From contig JAAAKB020000024.1 in the NCBI GenBank assembly GCA_010014835.2, positions 1,826,176-1,886,170 on the forward strand: DNA of 59,995 nucleotides. The letters run 5' to 3'. Made by a program: the position numbers and the translations under genes. Below the pieces are notes generated by a model that worked only from the letters and a program-made list of their open reading frames with translations, did not search any database and was not told the DNA's origin. The first letter of the stretch is position 1, and each line of letters opens with the position of its first letter. Positions 13,001 through 25,000 of this stretch are shown piece by piece. The DNA is from Apostichopus leukothele. Lineage: Eukaryota > Echinodermata > Holothuroidea > Aspidochirotida > Stichopodidae.

Positions 13001-16000
13001 TGAGCACTGTTCAAATCTATTCCACCGATACAAACCAAACTAAAACAAATCTCCAGATCTGTGATCAAGAATAACACAAAACCCTCAAGAAAGGTGAAAA
13101 AACAAACTTTCCCTTGTAACCTGATCCTTCCAATCAGGTCTAAGTTTCCCGTTGGTAAAGTTTGGCTTCAAATTCCACAGTATATTATCTGAACTTGACT
13201 CTATATAACATGTTTTTGTTTATTCCCGTCAAACATAACCAACTTTCTTGCTGATGCTCATGCAGTTCCTTGAATGGTAATACAACTTGAGCTGTGTAGC
13301 AGCTAACCAGCAACACTTTGAACACTGCTCCAGTAGGTCACAAGCTATACAGTACTGATATTATGTAATCAATGGCACTATCAAACACACAGTAAACACA
13401 TGCAGCCTTGCTAAATCCTTCCTACCACACTTCCTGTCAGATAAATCTAAATCCAGAAGAAGTCAGATCCAAGAATTGTCTTCCAACTCAAGTTTATCTC
13501 CATCCACATCCTTTTTCAAGACAAGAGATACAACAAAGAGACTGATTAACAGCAAATAAACAAAGCCAGTAGTTCCTTGATCATAACAATGGTAGAATCC
13601 TATTGCTGCCTGCCTGTAGTGTAGTAGTAACTGTCCCACTCATTGCCATGTGTTCTATACTCAGATCCTATGCATGCACAGTCAAGTCTCATAGTCTGCT
13701 TTTCCTCTTTTGCCACACAGGTCAGGGAACCAGCCATAAATCATCAACATACGCTTCTGAGCAAAAAAGCCTCTCAGCTCTCTCTGCTCCAGTCTCCCTG
13801 TTGCCAAAATTCCGAGCTGGGACATGCCACTTTCACAGAGGGTTTTGTAGACAAAAGGTTACCCTCGGAAGGTATCTATAAAATGTGTGTTTTGATGTGT
13901 AGCTGGCATGACACACAGCACTATTACTACTACTACTACTACTGTACACGTTTGGGAGTTAGCAGGTCCTGTGGTCTATTGCTGATCATGCAGCTGCTCT
14001 ATAGGGATTACTATGATCATAATTCAATTGCTTCCCCACATGTTCCTCTTACACCAATGTTCCCCCCTCTCTCCTCTTCATTGGGTAACATGAAGAACAG
14101 GGTGTCATGCATGACACATCATTAAAGCCAGGCATCTATGTCAGAAGATGACTTTAACAAAAAATTTGGCGATTAATTGAAGAACATGTGTTATGAGACA
14201 CCATGACTAGATAAATCATTAGTGCTACATGTAAACATGCCACTAAAATAGAATACAAAAATGATTATGTGACGTTTGCCTCTTAAGCTATGTGGCATTT
14301 AATAGTTAACTACTAGAAATCAGGGACTGGCTAAACCGATCGTCAGCTAAATATATATAATGTATCTGTAGAGATTGAAGTGTTTAACAAACATTCAGCT
14401 TTAGCATTATCAATTATAAAACTCTCTCCGAGGAGGCACTAGTTGGTAATAGTGGTACATGATGTAATTCAAGAAATGCATTCATTGGGACTGGGTACCA
14501 TCCCACACAGACATAGCCAAAACGACTATCATTTGGAAAAAATCTGGGGCAATCCTCCCCTCTATTTGGTATCAATTAATACAAAGCAATCATTAAATAA
14601 TACATTTAGTACCCAGACAGTAGAAATTTTGCATCTGTAACATTAATCCAGTCACATGAATGAGAGAATATTTATTTAATTCATGCTATGATTTGCATAA
14701 CAAATTACATACAGAAATTTAAAAAAAAATAAGAACAAAGACTATGGTTAAACTCATACATCTGATTGTAAAATTACAATGTTCAAATTATATGGTAAGT
14801 ACATGAATTCATTCTAGTCTATGCTGTTTCTTACAGTGACTTTACAGACAGTGGAATACAACACTATATCTTTCAGTGGAAATGACCGAAGGATTCCATA
14901 CGAATCTGTTTATCGCAAATTACAGGTTAATTTTTGCAAATTTGTAACGATGTTACATGTACTATTTGTTTCATCAACAGATAAACTATCCTATGTTGAT
15001 TCCATTTATCTACCCCATCAACCATTAATTACAGCCTACTATTCTGCCAAGATCAGCCCACCCTTAAAAGTGTTAAGTACTCTACTCTAAGGTGGGAAGG
15101 ACGTGGGAGCAGAACGGTAGTAAAGAGTGTGTCATATCCATATCCATTACACAACAAGTCTCTCAAAATAACTTACTATTACAAAAACAAACAATGTCTT
15201 AGACCTGCAGCTTGCATTTTGGAAGTAACTCTGTGTCCACTTGGCCAAGCCACATAATATTCACTCACACATTAATTTCATTCATAAGGCTAAGTGATGA
15301 GGCACCCCCTCCTTTTAAAAATCCTGGAACCAAAAGTGGTGATCTTTGTGGTCAACACAAGTTGCTTGGTTTTATAAATTGGTGAGATATTTGAAAGCTG
15401 TATTTTGCATTGAGGGCATATTAGTGTCACTCTTGCCTAAACCATGTAATTTATATGGTTCATAGTCCGTCACCGAACATTTTGTTCAAACACAATGTTT
15501 TATATCTTTTGATTCAAGTAACCGTTGAAGTGTCTGACTATAAATGTAATTGGTCTGAGTTTAATAAAGTTAAGTAACAATTTAGATATTTTTATCTGAT
15601 CTTTTCTTTCATTATCAAGTATATTACCATTGGACTGTACAAAAATATGTAACACATAGTTTGACGAAGCTTTATCATTTCAAACAATCTCACATGTTTT
15701 ATTTTTTCCAATTGGCTAAATTTTCAAAATTTCAAGAAATACTGAAGAATTTAGTTTCATATCAAATACAGATGATAAAAAATCTTGAAAGAAAAAAAAA
15801 GCAAAGAAAACTCTCCAATATTGCTTTGATATATTTGTTCCTATTTTTTTGGCAATTACTTGTTGCTAAATTCTGACATAATTATTACCGTTTTTTTATC
15901 GTATTAATTAGACCACAACTCCCTACAGGAGTCAACTTTCTTTCTTTCTGTGGTACCCCTCTGTGATAATAGTACATCCCAAAGAGTCTAACAACCTCAT

Positions 16001-19000
16001 TTCCTGCTTACTGGAGGTGTCAGATTACAAAGGTCTACTCCAGGATACTTTTGACCCCTTGGGGTTCACTTCCTCCTCATTCAAGAGTCTTACAGTAACA
16101 CACACAGTAATAAACAGCCCGGGCTGAACCAAGAAAACAACTTTTATTTCAAAATGATTTTACTCTCAAGGAAATGATGAATAAGTGAACAATTGCATTG
16201 GTTGGCCTCCTGGTGAAGGAATATTATGGAGACAGGTTAAACTTGAATGAAGGTATCACAAATGTTAGGGGCATCCAGGTAAAACAATCCTGGCTATTGA
16301 GGCAGAATAACCCACAGAGGACAAAATAGAGAGAGTGAGGTTGTCAATGTCACACAGTGATCATGAACAATTCAATGGACTCTAGGTGTCTGTGGAATTT
16401 GACCATTGAGAGAAAATAAACACTGGATTTTACAAAGTGTGATTAACCCGTAGCAAGTGAGCCAGAAAATGTTGAGTTCTTTGGAATGAAAATCCATCAA
16501 AGCAGCTCCTTCAAAAAATGGAGAAGTGTGATAAGCACCGAAGGTTATGAAAGAAGAATACTAATATGGATACCAACAGTTATCTGCATTTAAGTTTATG
16601 TTCTGCATTTTGGTTATTCCTCCCTTTCTTACATATATTTGGTGTCCATATTCACCTCCCCCCCCCCAAAAAATGTAGCACCAAAACTGATCAGCCATAT
16701 CCACAACTGATCAGCAATAAATACAACTGATCAGCAATAACCACACCAATAGATTTCCTTTTGGTACTACTTTCAGAGTAATCCCCCCCCCCCTGTCCCC
16801 TCCCTCCAATAGCTTTCTGCTCACTGTCATGTTAATTTCTCTTATATCTAGAATTGCCGTTGAGACGTTAGGAAGTTCAGTATAAAATTACTGAGAGAGA
16901 TTTTTAGCTGTTTGTATGCTAGTGTGGTATGTATACATAGACTGTACTTTGAGAAAGTTGCACAAATGTAGTTTTCATTTTTACCCAGATTGTGCAGACA
17001 CTAATACAAATTTCAAATCAGTTATTTGAAATTGGAAGCTTGGTTCAGACAACAACATCAAACCAAACTACTTTGAGAAATCTACTGTCTTTGGTCAGTG
17101 AGAGTTACCATGGCAATAATATCCTGGCATTATAGGCAAGAAGCAACTTAAGCAAGAACATACTGATGTTCCCTAAAGTCTCACAAGTATAGAATACTTG
17201 ATACTGAATCAAATTCAAAAGGAAACAGATAAATACCAGTTAATTATCTTTCTTTTGTCCATCATCACCAGGTACCATATAACTACTCCACTAGGCTGCC
17301 TGATCTAGGCACACCAGGATTATTATAGGTGTCACCATCTCATAGATGTCTTCTAATTCAAGGCAAGTGTTTTTCTTTTACACGTTTTTATTTTTCATGG
17401 TATGGTCTTTCTCATTCCGTTCTGGTACATTCTTTGTGACAGTTTTACGTAAAGGTGTTTCAGTAACAGAAACCTACCACAGAGGGCCAACCACTATGCA
17501 GCAGAAACCAAAGACAGTGATGTCAACCACTACCAGGGGAATTCCAGCTTTGGTGGAATGACCTCAATAATCTCCAGCTTTTTTTTTTTACTCCAAAAAT
17601 ATCCCTGAAATCGTAGGTTACGAAAAATCTGGAAAGAATGTAAACTGCAAGAGTCTACTGGGACGGGAACTGCCGAGGAGATGATTTATAGCCTGCCAGT
17701 TGAGCCATTAAATCATCCATCTCAGGAAACTTTACCAGGACCACAAAAGTTTGGGGAAAACAACTCAAGAAACAAGTGGATTGGAAATGATAGTGCTTGT
17801 TCCTTTCCTTCTTTTTGNNNNNNNNNNNNNNNNNNNNNNNNNNNNNNNNNNNNNNNNNNNNNNNNNNNNNNNNNNNNNNNNNNNNNNNNNNNNNNNNNNN
17901 NNNNNNNNNNNNNNNNNGGCAAAGGGGCAACCGTGGCGATTGAGGGTGGAGGTTGGGGGGGGGGGAGGTGGGTTTGACGGGGGGGGGGGGGGTGGGTAGA
18001 CCATAAACAATATAAATTTGAAAATGCAAAAGCTTTTGGGATTGTCATTTTCTCTTCATGTTTCATCAGCTAGTGGTAAGGATTGGAGGAGGAGGGATGG
18101 GGTGAGAGGGGGGTAGGAATGGAGGGGTAAAGGCGCAGAGAAATTGAAATGAACCGCCAAGCAATCCTTAGCAAGAAACCAGTTTGCTCTGACTTCAATA
18201 AATGGGTCATCAACAGTTGTGATTATCAAGGACTCATCCATTGTTTTGTGCTATTATAATTGTGCCCTCATATCCTTTAACCGCTTGGTCACAGAGTGGC
18301 ACGTACTAAGACAAGATTCCGAGAACAATTCATCTGCTTTCAAAGCAACACACAGTAACAATGGGAAACGTTTCATAGGGGTAGAACTCATCAGAGCCTC
18401 AGCTTATGGAGTTAATAGATGTCACTTTGACCCCTTGGCTGTTATTTACCCCTCCCTCACGACTCCCATCTGACAATTTTGGATGGAACCACCCAAGGGA
18501 CCTCACCAGGACCTGCAATGCCAATCCTTCCACTGTCAGAGGTTAATAAATGTCAAGGAGGTCTCACAAAACATGTCTATAAAATGGGGTCATAGGGACT
18601 TGAGCAGATCCACTAGGGGCTAGCTGGTGACATTTATGGCACTATTCTTTCTGAACAGTAAAATCAATGCATGAAGGTACAGACAGAAGAGTTTATTAGC
18701 TCAAGACAATAGTAGTGAAATCTACCTTAAATAAATAAACCACATCAGAGTGGTACAAAAGTTGCTGTTTGTTTTAATGTTCATATTTTCCATCTTTAAT
18801 TTGCCTCTTCTAGTTTTGTTTTACATTGAACTATCAATATAATATCTCACATTCCTTCACCAAGAGCAGAGTTTCAGTAATTTTCATATCAAATCAACTC
18901 AATTATTGTACATGAGACAACATTTTGTTGAGCTGGTAGCTGCTTCATAATTCCAGTTGTTTGCATGTGTGTGGGTGGTGTATGTGTGCGTGTGTGTGTG

Positions 19001-22000
19001 TAGGTCTCAGTTACACCACTGGTTCAGTTAAGAAACACAAGAAGAAATATTACACTTGTACATAACATGCCTAATATCTTCAAAAAACTGGTATAGATAT
19101 ATATATATGCATATATATATATATAGATATATACGAAAGATGGTACTTACCTGTCTCCAAACATAATATGCACTTTATCATCTACCTTACCTTCAAACAT
19201 TTGGTAACATATCAGCTCTGTGCCCACCATGACCCACTTCCTTTTCCAAATCTAACATTCACAAATTAGCCACGTACTTGTTGACAGAGTTTTAATTCCA
19301 GAAATATCTCATTGGTTATATTCATGAACTCTATAGATCACAGTTTGCCTCAGATTTTTATAGGAAACATATCGGGAGAGGACTTGCAATAAAATTGCTT
19401 CTTTATGTAGAGTGAATCACTCCTGAACTTATAACTGACTTCATAGTGCAAGAATTATAATTGGCAGTCAAATCTTCAATGAATTATGAAAGATTATTAT
19501 CGTTAAAACACCATCATTTTCAGGGTGTGGTTCCAATCCCACTGTTGTTAACAAACTGTAATGCTGGCTTCCACTCTATACAGGCATTTTTTTTATATAA
19601 ATTCACTGTTTCATAAAGTGTAAAGAAAGTCTTCCATGATAAACTTTTCTATTGTTTATGAGAAGTCTTAATTGCTGGTAAATAGGTTCTCAAAAAACTT
19701 AATATGGTGTTGAAATGTAACCAGCACTGATATTGGTTGTTTATTTATCTATTTATTTTGTTTGACCTTACAGTCTTTGTCCAATATGATGCAGTTAGCA
19801 TGCAAAGCCTAGAAAGTAGATGAAAATCATCATAAAATACTTCATCTCCAAATCTTAAAAATGTATAGTAGGCTCTGTGCAGATCTGCTGTGAAAATGTT
19901 GTTAAGTGAAACCTAAAGGTTGATCTTTTATTTTAAAGCGCAACCTTCTTTTTACAGAATATTAAACAAACAAGCAAGCAATCCAGTTCCTGTTGGAAGG
20001 TAACTTAGATGATGAGAGACATTACAATGCAAATGCAAGGGACAGTGTTAAAGTGTTAACTCACCGATGCAAGGGCCTTTCCCATGACATCACCAGTCTG
20101 GGCTCCTCCTCCTCCTCCTCCCCCTCCTCCTCCTCCTCCATTGGCAGCAGCTGTAGTAGCAGGACCTGCACTCCCTGTTCTGCTCGCTGCAGGATATTCA
20201 AACAAAAATATAATTATTCAAACAAAAATATAATTGTGCCATAAATTTACAAAGTTGACCTTTTTATATGAATGATCCTGGCTATGTGTTTGAATAAGGT
20301 GATTACATCACAATGCTATACAACAACTCTATGAGTACCTTCCACTGAGTTCCTTTCGTTTTCCTTGCTATTCCTGACCTGAAAAGTTTATATTGTATGC
20401 CCGTTTACTATGCCTTTTCACCACTCTATAATCCCTTTTGCACAACAAATAATTAAACCCTGGTCTTAGCCTTTTATTGCTGTATATATTTTGTTCTGAC
20501 TTTATGACTGGGTTTTTATTTTGGCTTGTGGAAAACCTTGAAACTATCCTATCCTGCTATTGTTTTTGGTTCACCAGGTGGCATTAAAGTACCAGCAAAG
20601 TGTTTGTTTGCAGCATCAAAAAACAAAACAATAAAACAACTGCAGTACATGTGGCACCAACCAAGGGTAAATGCACTGAATTAATGGGATGAAACTTCAG
20701 AAAATGAGGGTTCTATTTATTTACATGAATTAAAATTGCTTCGAGTGCTTGCTGTTTGGGGCTTGCTGGTTCAGCCCTCACACAAAAATTATCCCAAATT
20801 AAAATGCAAAGCAGAACTCTTGTCAGAGTAGTCAATGGATTTATTACTAACACATGTGATCTATGTTATATGAATCTGTAGGTTGCATCACATCTGTGGC
20901 ATTATCCAAGCTATTTATACAAGTCTTCACACCAGGAACAATACTCCGATCATTAAATGCCTTACCTAAATCAGGTTCTGAGCCATTCACAGGAGGCGTT
21001 GTTGAATACGATGAAGACACTGCCTGGCCAGGGCGATAGGTGGCAGCAGACATGGGAAGACTGAGGGTTTCAGGATTGGAACCGTATGGCTGCAGAGAAA
21101 TACAAGTTTTATTCACAATGAGAAACATTCAAACTATCAAACAAAAACATAGTCCTTCAAATCTCTCTCTCTATATTGTTTGAACATAAACTGCAAATAA
21201 AAAATATATATATTTTGAATTTACAGATCATTTATTAACCAGAGTGATGACTTAATGGTTAATTGCTATCTTAAAAAAAGATGAATTTCTTAACCAAGAC
21301 TTAACCTCCAAGTTTGGCCTTTTTGGGTTAGCACATTTTGACCTATGGTGACCTTAACTGACTTTTCACCCCACACAAAAAAAATAGGCACATACTTAAT
21401 ATGAGACATTCCTCTTTTATGGCAAATTTTGTTTAACATGATTTTCAGATCTTGGCTCCTTCTAAAATGAAATTTGACCTCAATGACAAAATATTATTGT
21501 ATGTGATAGGTCAATGTATTATGTATGTACAAATTTTCTACATATTATGATTCTTTTCATCTTTGCTGACCTCAAATGATGTTTGACTACCACCAAAATC
21601 AGTACACAAGTTATACTCTATGAGCAGAAGACACATGCTATGTATGACATTCAGCAACAACCCCCCCCCCCCCGGTAACATTAGACTCCAACCAAAACAA
21701 TACAAGATTTGTACTCAATATGGGCAAGCCACAAGAGAAGTATGACCCTTGGCAACATACCCCTTCTTGAGATGTCAGTCACATGGTCACTCATCACTTG
21801 CACACTCACGCAAACATGCGTACATGCATGCATGCATGCACACACACACACCATCATAACTCCCTAGTTTACTTGCCTACCTGCAAGTGACCAACAGCAT
21901 TTCCTGTCTCAGTGGGGATGTTTACTCAATAAACAATGGAAAACCAACAAATTACAAATAGTGGGCAGAGACAAATTTCTATGTTAATGCAAGTAACAAA

Positions 22001-25000
22001 GAAGATTTCGGGGAAATGTGAAGTTTTTCAAACATTTCATTCATTCCTCAACTTGGATCACATTTTGTCACGCCTGTGTAGTATTATTTCCGATTCAAGT
22101 ACATGTTTGGGTAAATAATGGTTCACTATGATATTGGTCTTCTTTAGCCTTTTAAGCCAAGAAACACCTAACTCTCAACCACCTCTGACATATAACACTA
22201 ATAAAATGTTACAGACCACTTTCTGGGGAGGTTGTCGACATGACATAACTAGTAATAACCTGTGAGAAGAGGCTAGTGTCCAAAATGGAACCATAACTTC
22301 GGGCAGATAAAGGTGTAACACCTACGTTCGCCTGGCCATTCCAAAAATGACCTTAATCAGTCAGGGTTGAGGGGATTTTAGCATTGCCCACCCCTCCATA
22401 CCCCCCCCCCCACTTTTGAATTCCTGTGAATGCCACAGAGACATATAAAGCATAATGAGAAGGGTTGGACTTTACTGGGAGGGAATTATAAACTTACGTG
22501 TTCACTCTGGTTGTAACTCTCCGGAGAAGGAGTATACGCCACAGAGGAGGCATATCCAGGTGAGGGCGCCATTCCATTAGTCCATGGATCTGACGAACCA
22601 TCTGAAAATAAGAGAGAAGCATTGATCAATCCGTGATATCATATTGTACTTAGCTTTAAGTGTTTATTAATTTATAATTTACTGATTTGGGGGGGGGGTG
22701 GGATTGCACTTAGTATGTAAAATATGTTAAATATAGTGATACTGGCAGAGAACCCTTTTATGTGCCAAGGATTTGGTATTTCTGATATTGAAATGCATCT
22801 CAACTATTGTCAATACAAGAAAACAGATGCAATAAACTGTTGTAACAATACTGATTCTTCAACGGTCACATGATGTTATCTCCAAACTTTTTTTTTCTTC
22901 TCATGGTTCCAATTTTCCAGATAATCAATGATTAGGTTGTAATGGTTATCATGTACCTGTAAAGTCTCCTATGGGGGTGAGTACTTACCAGTAGCAGCAA
23001 AGTACTCATGGTGGTACATTCCAGGTCTCTTCAAAGCCATTAATTACCAGTAGCAGCAAAGTACTTATGGTGGTACATTCGGTCTCTTATAAGCCAATAC
23101 TTACCAGTAGCAGCAAAGTACTCATGGTGGTACATTCCAGGTCTCTTATAAGCCATTACTTACCAGTAGCAGCAAAGTACTCATGGTGGTACATTCCAGG
23201 TCTCTTATAAGCCATTTCAGGATATTCTTCTGCACTGCCTGGAGGATACATCTACAAAATGACAAATAACCAGAAAAACAGTTAGTTTTGTGATTCCTAA
23301 CCATGCAATCCTTTGTGGGCATCAACCGTGTCATTCATATATAAGGATTTTTACAGTATAGAAATTTTAACCAAAATATTTCAATATCCAGGAAGAACGG
23401 TCTCCCTATATGAAATATTGACACATTTGACCAACTTTGAGTAACAGATCCCTTTAATTATTGTTGGGAATTACATGACATTGTTTATACACTGTGAAAT
23501 AGCCAACTTTTCCACCATGTGAGATAACCTCTTGACCCCTTGTAGCTCAGAGGGTGAAAACTGATAAGAGGTTTAGGTGCATGTTTAAAGCAAGAGTACC
23601 TGAAGCTGATATCATTACCTGGTTGCTAGGTATGTTAAGTTGACGACCTATAGAGCCCTTTATCATGTTCACACAGTTTTCAGACTTTGACCTCTGTTGA
23701 CCTCAAATGACCATTGAAGTAGCCCCATTAACTTTTTGAGCTACCATGTTTACAAGCAAGTGTCACATACATACCCATATATACTGTAGTCAATAGGGCA
23801 TATATATCCCTGCTGCAGTCAATAGGGCATATATACCCTGCTGTGGTCCACAGTGCATATACTACTACTGCAGTCAATAGGGCATATATATCCCTGCTGC
23901 AGTCGCTTAAATACCCTGCTGTGATCTACAGTGCATATACCACTGCTGTGGTCCACAGTGCATATAGCCCTGCTGTGGTCCACAGTGCATATACCCTGCT
24001 GTGGTCCACAGTGTATATACCCTGCTGTGGTCCACAGTGCATATACACTGCTGTGGTCTACAGTGCATATAGCCCTTCTGTGGTCCACAGTGCAGATACC
24101 CCTTCTGCAGTCCATAGGGCTTTTATACCCCTGATGTGGTCCACATTGCATATACCACTACTGTGGTCCACAGGGCATATATATAACAACACTGTCCATA
24201 AACCTTCTTCTCCTCCATTGTCAACTTCAAATATACTTTGATATATTTTGTTTGCCATTACATACTTTTCACTTAACACATTTAATGTCTTAACTATTGT
24301 TTGCTTTGCATCTATCAGCACATACATATGGTAATGAATTTAAATCCTGTGACCTTAAATGACCCCTGTTGTACTTTCTTTGACCAACTCTGACATTTAC
24401 GATACATATTTTACAACACAGTCAGTTTGAACTTGCACTCATCAACAGTTACATTAGCAGACTTTGCTTCATCACAATCTTGGTTGTTCTGCCACATGAC
24501 TGTCATCATAACCTTTGATGGTACGCACATCATGTTAAGTCCTGACCGAAGATATTTCATAGCTAATAAATCCCATACTGTTTTACAGAGCATGCAGTTA
24601 AATAGTAGGCAGTGACTACCACCATCATACAGAATATACAGGCTGATCACTGCACATCATACAGAATACATAGGCTGATCACTGCAATGGTGTATCAAAC
24701 TGCCCTATTTAATTACCCACTATACAACTTACTGTAACCTAGAAACTTTGGTTTCCTAAATTCTAAACCTGAATATTCATGATTCAAATTAACTTAATGT
24801 ACAAGCACCTGAATGCACTGACATAACCAGAAATGATTGACCAATGAGGAGGCAACACCATATTCCTTCCTCAAAAATACAACATATTATCACCAATGTT
24901 TTTTTGCAGACAGTGACAACCAGACTAGTACTAATATGCACATGGCATTCACTTTTTCCTCCATTGTTTAGTTTGCCATCAAATCACATTGGTTCTTGGG

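Noticed and set aside
13643-14125. 160-codon plus-strand frame
   Set aside because: Includes a TAC trinucleotide run (poly-Tyr) and otherwise random composition inside an intron.
17655-18066. Gly- and Pro-rich ORFs across 17818-17917
   Set aside because: They cross 100 Ns and G-runs, so they are artefacts.
23819-24327. Several ORFs on both strands with TVDHS or HIPLLWSTV repeats
   Set aside because: Products of the 24-bp minisatellite, same reason.
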